Assembly (NCBI GenBank): GCA_028720105.1
Contig: JAQYLI010000042.1
Span: 35,756 to 99,755, forward strand
Source of the DNA: Oscillospiraceae bacterium
GTDB taxonomy: Bacteria; Bacillota; Clostridia; Oscillospirales; Ruminococcaceae
DNA: 64,000 bases
Direction: 5' to 3'
Shown here: piece after piece, positions 36,626 to 44,774 of the stretch
How positions within the stretch are numbered: the first letter of the stretch is position 1
Layout: every line of letters begins with the position of its first letter
Notes under the pieces: generated by a model
The model's input: only the letters and a program-made list of their open reading frames with translations
What the model was told of the DNA's origin: nothing
Databases searched by the model: none
Translations under genes and position numbers: made by a program

Positions 36626-37474
36626 ATGGACGAACTTAAAATGGACGGTCTTGAGCTTCCCGATACGGGAGAGACCTATGACGATCTCCCCGACGCTTCG
36701 GAAGGACTTGAAGAAACTTCTCCCGAAGCTCCCCGTCCCTCAGACAGTATGGACAATTTCGATGATATCGCTATGCCCGTACTCAGCGAAATGGACGGCT
36801 CGGATATCGCATCGCCCTCAGAGCAGGCAGCTAAATCCGTTTCACTCGATAAACCTGCCGAACCAAAGCCTATGTTCGAGGATATGTCCGCTCCTGTGAG
36901 ACCTCAGAGCACACAGCAGTCCTCATCTTCGGGACGGAGTACATATCAGAGCACATCAGACTCATATCAAAGCTCTTATCAGAGCACATCGGGAAGGACA
37001 AATCCAAGAACGACCTCCTCTATGGACGATCTCTACGCTGCACGTATGGCGGTGGATCCCGAAAAATACGAAAAGGGCAAAAGAAAAACAAAGATAGTTG
37101 CGGGAGTGGGTATCGCTCTTTACGGATACAATACTCTTTCCTACCTTCTTTCGCTGATAGGCGGCGGTGGACTGTCCGCATTTCTTGATCTGGGCATTTC
37201 TGGATTTCTCCTTTATATGTTCATCAGGTTCTTTATCGGCAGCAACACCGCTAAGGAAACTCTTGCCTGGTGGATAGGCATTGATGTTGTTTTCAATATC
37301 ATCGGCATTATCACCGCAGGCGTTGCCACAGCCGCATTCAGCAGCGTTGGTATGGGAGGCATTTTCGGTTTCCTTGCTGTTATGGGTATCATTACACTTA
37401 TCGCAAGAGGCGTTATGCTTTATTTCCTTGTTCTTGATGACGATATTTCCGAGTACAGCAAGAACAAACAATAA
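36626..37474 (+). CDS. Unrecognised membrane protein with a disordered acidic and Ser/Thr/Gln-rich N-terminus
   Basis: 282 residues. The first 130 are low-complexity: acidic with Asp/Glu/Pro, then Ser/Tyr/Gln/Thr repeats of the type SSYQSTS (about 100-123). A short basic segment (EKYEKGKRKTK) precedes four hydrophobic segments from about 154 to 270, and the protein ends in an acidic then KNKQ tail. There is no signal peptide, so the long N-terminus is probably cytoplasmic. It sits between rsfS and leuS with GAAAGGGG before the ATG. Function unknown; the Tyr/Ser-rich repeats might be phosphorylated, but this is speculation. Confidence 0.75.
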   Translation: MDELKMDGLELPDTGETYDDLPDASEGLEETSPEAPRPSDSMDNFDDIAMPVLSEMDGSDIASPSEQAAKSVSLDKPAEPKPMFEDMSAPVRPQSTQQSSSSGRSTYQSTSDSYQSSYQSTSGRTNPRTTSSMDDLYAARMAVDPEKYEKGKRKTKIVAGVGIALYGYNTLSYLLSLIGGGGLSAFLDLGISGFLLYMFIRFFIGSNTAKETLAWWIGIDVVFNIIGIITAGVATAAFSSVGMGGIFGFLAVMGIITLIARGVMLYFLVLDDDISEYSKNKQ

Positions 37475-37531
37475 CTCAGATATCAAATTCATATGATATA
37501 AATTTCTTTATTTTGCAAAGGACTGATAATT

Positions 37532-39970
37532 TTGGAAAGATACGATCATTCCGCCATTGAAGCAAAATGGCAGAAATACTGGGAGGAGAATGAGACATTC
37601 AAGACCGATGTATGGGATTTCTCAAAGCCCAAATACTATGTTCTTGATATGTTCCCCTACCCTTCGGGCGTGGGACTTCACGCAGGTCACCCCGAGGGCT
37701 ACACCGCTACCGACATTGTTTCCCGAATGAAGAGAATGCAGGGCTACAATGTGCTTCACCCAATGGGCTACGATTCCTTCGGTCTCCCCGCCGAGCAGTA
37801 TGCGGTAACTACGGGCAACCACCCCAACGGCTTTACCCAGGAAAATATCAAGACTTTCTCAAAGCAGCTCAAGGAGCTGGGCTTCGATTATGACTGGTCA
37901 AAGATGGTGGCGACTTCCGACCCAAAGTTCTACAAGTGGACTCAGTGGATATTCAAGCAGCTTTATCTTGACGGCTATGCAAAGTATGTTGATATGCCCG
38001 TTAACTGGTGCGAGGAGCTGGGAACCGTTCTTTCCAACGATGAGGTCATTGACGGAAAATCAGAGCGCGGCGGCTATCCCGTTGTAAGAAAGAATATGAA
38101 GCAGTGGGTAATAGACCAGCCCGCCTTTGCAGAAAAGCTTCTCGAGGGTCTTGACGAGATAGACTGGCCCGAGTCCACAAAGGCTATGCAGCGCAACTGG
38201 ATTGGCAAATCCACAGGCGTTGAGGTCAAGTTTGACATTGTGGGCGGCGGCGAGTTCAGCATTTACACCACCTGTATCGAGACAATTTACGGTATCACCT
38301 TTATGGTACTTGCTCCCGACGGAGACATCGTAAAAGAGCTTATGCCCCGCATAACCAACAAGGAAGAGGTTCAGGCATACATTGACGAGACACTCAAGAA
38401 AAACGATATGGACCGCACCGAGCTTAACAAGACCAAATCGGGCTGCGAGCTTAAAGGCGTTACCTGCATAAATCCCGTAAACGGCAAGGAAGTCAGAATG
38501 TTCATCGGTGACTTTGTACTTGCAAGCTACGGCACAGGCGCTGTTATGGCTGTTCCCTCTCACGACCAGCGAGATTTTGAATATGCTGTTGCCCATAATA
38601 TTGATATGATTCAGGTAATCGACGGCGATGAAAAGCTGGGTCATGTGGACGTTTCCGAAAAGGCATTTGAAAAGGGCGAGTATCTGGGCAAGGGCTACAG
38701 GCTCATAAATTCCGAGGAATTTACGGGTCTTACCGTTGAAGATGCAAAGGAAGCCATTACCTGCAAGCTTGAAAAAATGGGCGTTGCAAAGCGCACAACA
38801 AACTATCATTTCAGAGAATGGATATTTGCCCGTCAGCGCTACTGGGGCGAGCCTGTTCCCGTTGTTCACACCGAAAACGGCGAGATACACGTTCTTGATG
38901 ATGACGAGCTTCCGCTCATTCTTCCCGAGCTGGAGGACTACAAGGGCAAAAACGGCAAGGCTCCTCTTGAAAATGCGGAGGAATGGAAAAAGTATGACAG
39001 AAACGGCATAAAGGGTACAAGAGAGACCTCCACAATGCCCGGCTCCGCAGGTTCAAGCTGGTACTATTTCCGATATATCGACCCCGATAACGATAAGGAA
39101 TTTGCAGACCCTGAGCTTTTAAAGCACTGGATGCCCGTTGACCTTTACATCGGCGGTCCCGAGCACGCAGTAGGTCATCTTATGTACTCCCGTATCTGGA
39201 ACAGATACCTCTATGACAAGGGTCTTGCTCCAACAAAGGAGCCTTTCAAGAAGCTTGTTCACCAGGGAATGATACTTGGCGAGAACGGCATCAAGATGGG
39301 CAAGAGATATCCAAAATATGTTGTAAATCCCAGCGATATTGTAAGGGATTACGGCGCAGATACCCTGAGACTTTATGAGATGTTTATGGGTCCCCTGGAA
39401 GTATCAAAGCCCTGGAGCAGCTCGGGAGTTGAGGGCGCAAGGAAGTTCATCACAAGAGTATGGAATTTCTTCACCGAGCCTGCAAACCTCACCGATGAGA
39501 ATGACGGCACACTCACAAGAGTTTACCATCAGACCGTAAAGAAAGTCACCGACGATTTCGAGGCTCTGGCATTCAACACCGCAATTAGCCAGCTTATGAT
39601 ATTTATGAATGCCGCTTACAAGGCAGGAAAATGTCCCAAGGAATACGCCGAGGGTATTATCAAGCTTCTTTCTCCCGTTACACCTCACGTGTGCGAGGAA
39701 ATGTGGAGCATTCTCGGTCATAACAAGACCATTGCTTACGAGTCCTGGCCCGTTTATGACGAAAAGGAGCTTGAGGTGGACACTATCGAGATAGCCGTTC
39801 AGGTAAACGGAAAGCTAAGAGGAAAGATATCCGTTGGTGTTGACGAGGAGCAGGAGTCCGCTCTTGCAAAGGCAAAGGCTCACCCCGATGTAAAGGCGTT
39901 CATTGAAGGCAAGAACATCGTCAAGGAAATTTATGTCAAGGGCAGGATAGTTAATATCGTTGCAAAGTAA
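37532..39970 (+). CDS. leuS: Leucyl-tRNA synthetase, TTG start
   Basis: 812 residues, the normal bacterial length. The class I signature is HAGH at 50-53; the CP1 editing domain (about 225-415, with SGCELKGVTC and YGTGAVMAVPSHDQRD), a Trp/Tyr-rich core segment and an anticodon-binding C-terminus follow. The KMSKS loop reads KMGKR at 588-592, a departure from the textbook motif but with both lysines retained. The TTG at 37532 is preferred because the family begins near ERYDHSAIEAKWQKYW and AAGGA lies about 10 nt upstream. The 57-nt spacer is too short for a T-box. Confidence 0.96.
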   Translation: MERYDHSAIEAKWQKYWEENETFKTDVWDFSKPKYYVLDMFPYPSGVGLHAGHPEGYTATDIVSRMKRMQGYNVLHPMGYDSFGLPAEQYAVTTGNHPNGFTQENIKTFSKQLKELGFDYDWSKMVATSDPKFYKWTQWIFKQLYLDGYAKYVDMPVNWCEELGTVLSNDEVIDGKSERGGYPVVRKNMKQWVIDQPAFAEKLLEGLDEIDWPESTKAMQRNWIGKSTGVEVKFDIVGGGEFSIYTTCIETIYGITFMVLAPDGDIVKELMPRITNKEEVQAYIDETLKKNDMDRTELNKTKSGCELKGVTCINPVNGKEVRMFIGDFVLASYGTGAVMAVPSHDQRDFEYAVAHNIDMIQVIDGDEKLGHVDVSEKAFEKGEYLGKGYRLINSEEFTGLTVEDAKEAITCKLEKMGVAKRTTNYHFREWIFARQRYWGEPVPVVHTENGEIHVLDDDELPLILPELEDYKGKNGKAPLENAEEWKKYDRNGIKGTRETSTMPGSAGSSWYYFRYIDPDNDKEFADPELLKHWMPVDLYIGGPEHAVGHLMYSRIWNRYLYDKGLAPTKEPFKKLVHQGMILGENGIKMGKRYPKYVVNPSDIVRDYGADTLRLYEMFMGPLEVSKPWSSSGVEGARKFITRVWNFFTEPANLTDENDGTLTRVYHQTVKKVTDDFEALAFNTAISQLMIFMNAAYKAGKCPKEYAEGIIKLLSPVTPHVCEEMWSILGHNKTIAYESWPVYDEKELEVDTIEIAVQVNGKLRGKISVGVDEEQESALAKAKAHPDVKAFIEGKNIVKEIYVKGRIVNIVAK

Positions 39971-40031
39971 TATCTTGTAAATATGCACAAAAAAGTTTAC
40001 AAAATTTCGTCTTGGTTTTTTGTGCAAACAC

Positions 40032-40061
40032 TTGACAAATGCGTTAGATATATAGTATAAT
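40032..40061 (+). promoter_or_regulatory. Promoter of rpsU
   Basis: TTGACA (40032-40037), 18-bp spacer, TATAAT (40056-40061). The same gap also holds an A/T-rich inverted repeat (TGCACAAAAAA at about 39982 with TTTTTTGTGCA at about 40015) that may terminate leuS transcription. Confidence 0.75.
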
Positions 40062-40116
40062 GTTATAGTTATATCGTATATAATCCTCTGCCAAAGGGCA
40101 AAGGGAGGGAACAAAA

Positions 40117-40290
40117 TTGGCTGAAATTCACGTTGGAAAGAACGAGACCTTAGAGACTGCTCTTAAGCGTTTTAAGAGAAGCTGTGCTAAGGACGGCGTT
40201 ATCGCTGAAGTTCGTAAAAGAGAACATTACGAGAAGCCTTCGGTTAAGCGCAAGAAGAAGTCCGAAGCTGCTCGTAAGCGTAAGTATTAA
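40117..40290 (+). CDS. rpsU: 30S ribosomal protein S21, TTG start
   Basis: 57 residues beginning (M)[18 protein letters not shown] and ending in a basic tail ([14 protein letters not shown]), the complete S21. The start is TTG at 40117 with AAGGGAGGG 7-15 nt upstream. S21 helps 30S subunits recognise mRNA. It is monocistronic: promoter at 40032, terminator at 40325. Confidence 0.95.
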   Translation: MAEIHVGKNETLETALKRFKRSCAKDGVIAEVRKREHYEKPSVKRKKKSEAARKRKY

Positions 40291-40324
40291 TCGTTAAAAT
40301 GTTAATAGTATCGCTTAGTTCAGA

Positions 40325-40358
40325 GCGGCGGCAGCCCTATAACTGCCGCCGCTTTTTT
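40325..40358 (+). terminator. Terminator after rpsU
   Basis: Perfect 10-bp GC-rich stem GCGGCGGCAG/CTGCCGCCGC (40325-40334, 40343-40352), 8-nt loop, TTTTTT. Confidence 0.95.
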
Positions 40359-40376
40359 CTATTAAGGAGCGTGTTT

Positions 40377-40862
40377 ATGCTGTTTACACCCACAAGAGCC
40401 TACAAAAGCATACTGAGCGTGACCCCCGAGATACTCCGCGAAATGGGAGTTACCGCTCTTATCCTCGACATTGACAACACAATGACCACTCACGACAATC
40501 CAACTCCCCTGGAGGGGCTGTTTGAGTGGCTGGACAATATGCGTGAAAATAACATCAGAATGATGATTGTTTCAAACAACCACGTCCCCAGGGTCACACC
40601 CTTTGCGGAGCTTTTAGGACTTGATTTCGTACCCGAGGGAGCAAAGCCATTGCCCATAGGATATAAAAAAGCCGCAGAGAAGCTGGGCGTGCCCAAAAGC
40701 GAAATATGCACCATCGGCGACCAACTTTTCACGGATATTTTAGGAGCAAAGCTTTTCGGCATAAAATCCATACTCGTCCCCCCTATCGAACCGGAGAAAA
40801 CCGTATTTTTCAAAATAAAACGTGCGGCAGAAAAGCCATTCCTGCCGAAAAAATATTTATAA
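40377..40862 (+). CDS. yqeG: YqeG family HAD-type phosphatase
   Basis: 161 residues. The HAD motif I is LDIDNTM with D31 and D33, motif II IVSNN near 66, and motif III region CTIGDQLFTDILGA. The YqeG family (HAD IIIA) is linked by gene context in other Firmicutes to YqeH, nadD and ribosome genes; substrate is uncertain. AAGGAGC lies about 7 nt before the ATG at 40377. Confidence 0.92.
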   Translation: MLFTPTRAYKSILSVTPEILREMGVTALILDIDNTMTTHDNPTPLEGLFEWLDNMRENNIRMMIVSNNHVPRVTPFAELLGLDFVPEGAKPLPIGYKKAAEKLGVPKSEICTIGDQLFTDILGAKLFGIKSILVPPIEPEKTVFFKIKRAAEKPFLPKKYL

Positions 40863-40877
40863 TCGAGGTGCATTTTT

Positions 40878-41612
40878 ATGATAACAAAAAAATGCAGAGA
40901 CTGCGGAAAGGAATTTACCCTTACAGACGGAGAAATAGAATTTTACCGTTCAAAAGGCTTTGAGCTTCCCACACGCTGCAAAAGCTGCCGTGACAAGCGC
41001 AAAGGCAGTAAGCCATCCCCATCTGCACAAAGCCATAAGAGAAATAAAAACCATAAAAGCAGCCGCTCAGGTTCTCCCATACTAGTTGTAATTCTTGCAG
41101 CCATATTGCTGGGAGCTTTAGTTTTAAAATTCTCCGATGTGCCCGACCCCGTGCAGAATATGTTCTCCGAAATGTCGGAAACTACCGCAAATATTACAAC
41201 CGAAGCTCCTGCAGATATCTATTCTGACATAATATCAGAAACCAATTATGTGACAACAACGTCGGAAGCCATAGTCACATCACCCGACACCGCATCAACA
41301 ACCGCCGCCAATATAACAACAACAACAGCAGAATACGAAACACAAGGGCTTTGTTTCCGAAATGAAAAGCTTCTTGAGGAACATTACGAAAAGCACGGCA
41401 TAGAAATGGGATTTTCCTCCCCTCAGGAATATGAACGTGCCGCCGCAGCCGTTGTAAGCTCCCCAGGTGTCCTGCACAAGCTTGAAAAGGAGGACAACGA
41501 CGATGTATATTATCTCGAAAGCACTAATGAATTTGTCATAGTTTCCACAGACGGATATATAAGAACCTACTATAAACCGAACGACGGCAAGGATTATTTT
41601 GACAGGCAGTAA
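40878..41612 (+). CDS. Zinc-ribbon membrane protein with an external domain resembling polymorphic-toxin nucleases
   Basis: 244 residues in three parts. Residues 1-40 form a zinc ribbon (CRDCGKEF ... CKSCRDKRK, CxxC-x22-CxxC). After a basic Ser-rich linker comes one membrane helix (about 63-82). A Thr/Ser-rich spacer (about 95-150) leads to a folded external domain at about 155-244: LLEEHYEKHGIEMGFSSPQE, then VLHKLEKEDNDDVYYL, NEFVIVSTDGYIRTYYKP and DYF. That order (EHxxKHG, DxxYY, DGxIRTxYKP, DYF) is like the BECR-type RNase domains at the ends of contact-dependent toxins and some phage proteins. The resemblance is from memory of the motif pattern and needs a profile search. No immunity gene is recognisable next to it. 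Confidence 0.65.
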   Translation: MITKKCRDCGKEFTLTDGEIEFYRSKGFELPTRCKSCRDKRKGSKPSPSAQSHKRNKNHKSSRSGSPILVVILAAILLGALVLKFSDVPDPVQNMFSEMSETTANITTEAPADIYSDIISETNYVTTTSEAIVTSPDTASTTAANITTTTAEYETQGLCFRNEKLLEEHYEKHGIEMGFSSPQEYERAAAAVVSSPGVLHKLEKEDNDDVYYLESTNEFVIVSTDGYIRTYYKPNDGKDYFDRQ

Positions 41613-41637
41613 AGATCATAGAAAGGATAGATAAAAT

Positions 41638-42498
41638 ATGACCGCAACATTCGGCCCCGCAGGAAGCGCAGAAAGCTTCAAGACAATGGGCTATAAAAAA
41701 TCCACCCAACTGCCCGAATACTTAAAAAAATTCGGACTTACCCATTTTGAATACCAGTGCGGACAGGGCGTAAGAGTATCCGAGGACTCCGCAAGGGAAA
41801 TTGGCGAGGCATTCAAAAATGCAGGAATGACCCTGTCTCTCCACGCCCCCTACTTTATCTCACTCTCGGGAACAGAGGAGGAAAAGAGACTTGGTTCCAT
41901 AAATTACATTCTCGCCTCCGCAAAGGCAGCAAAGGCAATGGGAGCAAAAAGAATAGTTATCCACAGCGGCTCCTGTGCCAAAATATCCCGTGAGGAAGCT
42001 CTGGAGCTTGCAAAGGACACAATGAAACGAGCAAGACAGGCGCTTATCTCCGAGGGGCTTGAGGACATAATCTGCTGCCCCGAAACAATGGGCAAGGTAA
42101 ATCAGCTTGGCACTCTCGAGGAGGTCATCGAGATATGCAAGGTAGACGACAGCTTCATTCCCACAGTAGATTTCGGTCACTTAAACGCACGCACTTTTGG
42201 CGGCATAAAAACAAAGCAGGACTATGCCCTGATGCTTGAAAAGCTTGAAAACGGTCTGGGCATTGACAGAGCGAGAGTTTTCCACAGTCATTTTTCCAAA
42301 ATAATGTTTACCGAAAAGGGCGGCGAGAAAATGCACCTTACATTCGGGGATAATCAGGGCTTTGGACCGGATTATGAGCCGCTTATGGAGCTTATTGCCG
42401 AAAGGGACTGGTCTCCCACTTTTATCTGCGAAAGTGCAGGCACCCAGACCGAGGACGCAAAGGAAATGATGGATTATTATAACAGCGTAAAAAAATAA
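41638..42498 (+). CDS. Endonuclease IV-like AP endonuclease (TIM barrel)
   Basis: 286 residues. The metal ligands of endonuclease IV align by position: H69 (HAPYFISL), H109 (VIHSGS), E149 (CPETMGK), D178 and H181 (DFGHLN), H216 (FHSHFS), H233 and E265 (ESAGTQTEDA). This strongly suggests a three-metal AP endonuclease acting in base-excision repair, in keeping with the Aag glycosylase at the window start. GAAAGGATAG precedes the ATG by 8 nt. Confidence 0.85.
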   Translation: MTATFGPAGSAESFKTMGYKKSTQLPEYLKKFGLTHFEYQCGQGVRVSEDSAREIGEAFKNAGMTLSLHAPYFISLSGTEEEKRLGSINYILASAKAAKAMGAKRIVIHSGSCAKISREEALELAKDTMKRARQALISEGLEDIICCPETMGKVNQLGTLEEVIEICKVDDSFIPTVDFGHLNARTFGGIKTKQDYALMLEKLENGLGIDRARVFHSHFSKIMFTEKGGEKMHLTFGDNQGFGPDYEPLMELIAERDWSPTFICESAGTQTEDAKEMMDYYNSVKK

Positions 42499-42582
42499 GA
42501 TAAATATGTAACATTTTCGGGGAGTGATTTGTTTTATTATTGAGGGGATATTTACCTCAATGATAATGAAAGGGAGCTTGCT

Positions 42583-44253
42583 ATGAAAAAGCGTTTTATT
42601 GCAGTAGCAGCCATTGTTTTTTTATGCGGCTGTACCCATACCGTCAACAAAGTTGAGGAAACTGATATTATTACCGAAACAGAAGCAGAGACGTCCGCCG
42701 TAACGCTGCCCGACCATAATGAGACCACCGAAGCGGAAACAGCCTCATTGCCCGATGGTATCACCTCCGTTATCATAGATATGAACGACAAAAACGCCTC
42801 CGAATATGCAAAAGAGCTTCACAACTTAGAAACTGCTGAAATTCGCAACTGCGGCAGTGCAGAGCTGGATTTCCTGCGAGACAGCGGTATATATCAGCTT
42901 ACAATATACGGCTTTACGGGAAGAGCCGCCGATTATGAAGAGTTGTTTCGGAGCCTTGAGCTAACATATCTGTTCATATACACCGAGCCTGACAGATATT
43001 ACGAAACAGACAGAGATATCTATAATTTATGTGTCCGTGAAGGCGGAAGGTGCATTTATTCCGATACGGAAATTGTCACAATAGGCGGAAATAACTATCC
43101 TGTCGATGAAAAAAACATCACTCTGAACGCGGAAGATATATCGGAAAATGACTGTGAAAACATCAGAAAGCTTTCCTCACCGAATTTTATAATACAAGAT
43201 GTTATGGATAACGATCTCAGTTTTCTCGGTGAATGTCCGAACATAACGTCACTTGTTCTTGAAGATTTTGAAGGCAGCACAGAAGCCTACTCCGAAATGT
43301 TTTCCAAGCTCACAGAACTGAAAAGTGTTGTAATAAAAGCGCGCAGATTTTCTTCCAAACAGTCCGACAGTTTTATGATGTCGGCTCCTTGCTGTGCTTT
43401 TGAATATTACTGTGAAAGCAGCGATGATACGGTTTCCGAAAAAAACGACAGCAAAACTCCTTATTTTATTCCACCCTCGATATATATCGGAGACAGCTCT
43501 CTCCCCGTGAATTTCTCAAACCTCACCGACCTTCCCCACACCGCTCAGACTCTCCGTATCTTCAGAAATAATAACAATACTTGGGAGCCTGTCCCCTTTG
43601 CCGACGGAAGCTATACACTCAGGACAGATTTTATTATCCCACCCCAAACAGATACCACCTTCACAGAAAATAACTGGACTATGCCCGACGGCGCATTTGA
43701 TTTTCAAAACGCTTTGCCGGGAAAATACAAAACCGTTTTTACCATTGACGGCACAGACATCGAAATGGATTTCATCATCGACAGTCTGATACCCTCAACC
43801 GAATATCCCACAGGCAGTGCAGAGCATATGGATTTCCTTGACAGCGAACAGAAAACAGCATTTGAAAAAGCTTTGGCAGCTGTGGATACTCTGGAGGGGT
43901 GTTCTCCCGACATCAGCAGCGAGTATGCCGAAAGCCACACCTCAGATGAATTTCTTAATGAATACTGCAGCGCCCTCACTTACGACTGTGCACTCAGCAA
44001 GGCACAAAAAATAGGTATAATTGATGAAAACGGCGTGCTTCACCCTTTCAGCGGAGGAAGGGGAAGCATTATAACAAGCAGCGGAGAATGTTTTGTCCCG
44101 CTGTATTCCGATGAAAACGAGGTATTGTTTAAAAACATAAACATTCACTGGCACGGAGATATTCCGTATGAAAGATGGTATCACGAATACAGCTTCCATA
44201 TGATAAAAACGGAGGACGGTTGGAAATTTGACGTTTTTCAGCTGTGGTACTGA
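42583..44253 (+). CDS. Unrecognised lipoprotein with leucine-rich-like middle part
   Basis: 556 residues. Signal peptide with lipobox FLCGC, Cys17 as the lipidated residue. A Glu/Thr-rich linker (about 25-58) is followed by about 200 residues with regular Leu/Ile-rich segments (ELDFLRDSGIYQLTIYGF; DLSFLGECPNITSLVLEDF; MFSKLTELKSVVIKARRF) that suggest divergent leucine-rich repeats. A beta-sandwich-like part (about 290-410) with SIYIGDSSLPVNFSNL and DGSYTLRTDFIIPPQT follows, and the C-terminal 150 residues look like an NTF2-like or similar alpha+beta fold (HMIKTEDGWKFDVFQLWY). Base composition is richer in A/T than the flanking housekeeping genes. Function unknown; surface protein. Confidence 0.75.
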   Translation: MKKRFIAVAAIVFLCGCTHTVNKVEETDIITETEAETSAVTLPDHNETTEAETASLPDGITSVIIDMNDKNASEYAKELHNLETAEIRNCGSAELDFLRDSGIYQLTIYGFTGRAADYEELFRSLELTYLFIYTEPDRYYETDRDIYNLCVREGGRCIYSDTEIVTIGGNNYPVDEKNITLNAEDISENDCENIRKLSSPNFIIQDVMDNDLSFLGECPNITSLVLEDFEGSTEAYSEMFSKLTELKSVVIKARRFSSKQSDSFMMSAPCCAFEYYCESSDDTVSEKNDSKTPYFIPPSIYIGDSSLPVNFSNLTDLPHTAQTLRIFRNNNNTWEPVPFADGSYTLRTDFIIPPQTDTTFTENNWTMPDGAFDFQNALPGKYKTVFTIDGTDIEMDFIIDSLIPSTEYPTGSAEHMDFLDSEQKTAFEKALAAVDTLEGCSPDISSEYAESHTSDEFLNEYCSALTYDCALSKAQKIGIIDENGVLHPFSGGRGSIITSSGECFVPLYSDENEVLFKNINIHWHGDIPYERWYHEYSFHMIKTEDGWKFDVFQLWY

Positions 44254-44265
44254 TAATAATTTTTA

Positions 44266-44294
44266 TTGACATTCCCACCATTTGGAATTATAAT
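44266..44294 (+). promoter_or_regulatory. Promoter of aroQ-pepP
   Basis: Consensus at both hexamers: TTGACA (44266-44271), 17-bp spacer, TATAAT (44289-44294). Confidence 0.88.
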
Positions 44295-44330
44295 AAAAAT
44301 ATAAATCCATACCGAAAGGAAAGAATAAAA

Positions 44331-44774
44331 ATGAACGTGCTTATAATAAACGGTCCCAACCTCAATCTTTTAGGCGAAAGAGAGCCGGGAACCTACGGCA
44401 GCGACAGCTACAAGAGCATTTGCGCCGAAATAACCGAAAAGGCAGCAGAGCTTGGCTTTGAAAGCTGCGAGTGCTTTCAGTCAAACCACGAAGGCGAAAT
44501 AATCGACCGTATCCACGCCGCAAGGCTTGACTTCTCGGGAATTGTGCTGAATGCAGGCGCATACACTCATTACAGCTACGCCATCAGAGACGCAATTGCG
44601 GCTGTGAAGATACCTGTTATCGAGGTGCATATGTCCAATATCCACAAGCGTGAGGAATTCCGCCACACCTCCGTAATTTCCCCCGTCTGCGCAGGACAGA
44701 TAGCAGGCTTCGGCAAGGAAAGCTATATCTTAGGACTTTACGCACTTAAATCAATTCTGGAGAATAACGTATGA
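44331..44774 (+). CDS. aroQ: 3-dehydroquinate dehydratase, type II
   Basis: Third step of the shikimate pathway, 3-dehydroquinate to 3-dehydroshikimate. 147 residues, dodecameric flavodoxin-like fold. IINGPNLNLLGEREPGTYG carries catalytic Arg17 and Tyr22; SNHEGEIIDRI, LNAGAYTHYSYAIRDAI, IPVIEVHMSNIHKREEFRHTS are conserved. ATG at 44331 follows AAAGGAAAG. It overlaps the next gene by 4 nt (ATGA). No other shikimate genes are in the window. Confidence 0.96.
   Translation: MNVLIINGPNLNLLGEREPGTYGSDSYKSICAEITEKAAELGFESCECFQSNHEGEIIDRIHAARLDFSGIVLNAGAYTHYSYAIRDAIAAVKIPVIEVHMSNIHKREEFRHTSVISPVCAGQIAGFGKESYILGLYALKSILENNV

Noticed and set aside
37475..37531. T-box riboswitch before leuS
   Set aside because: Only 57 nt separate the genes, with no specifier stem, T-box sequence or terminator.
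42530..42565. Terminator between the endonuclease IV-like gene and the lipoprotein
   Set aside because: A 7-bp ATTGAGG/CCTCAAT hairpin is present but has no T tract.
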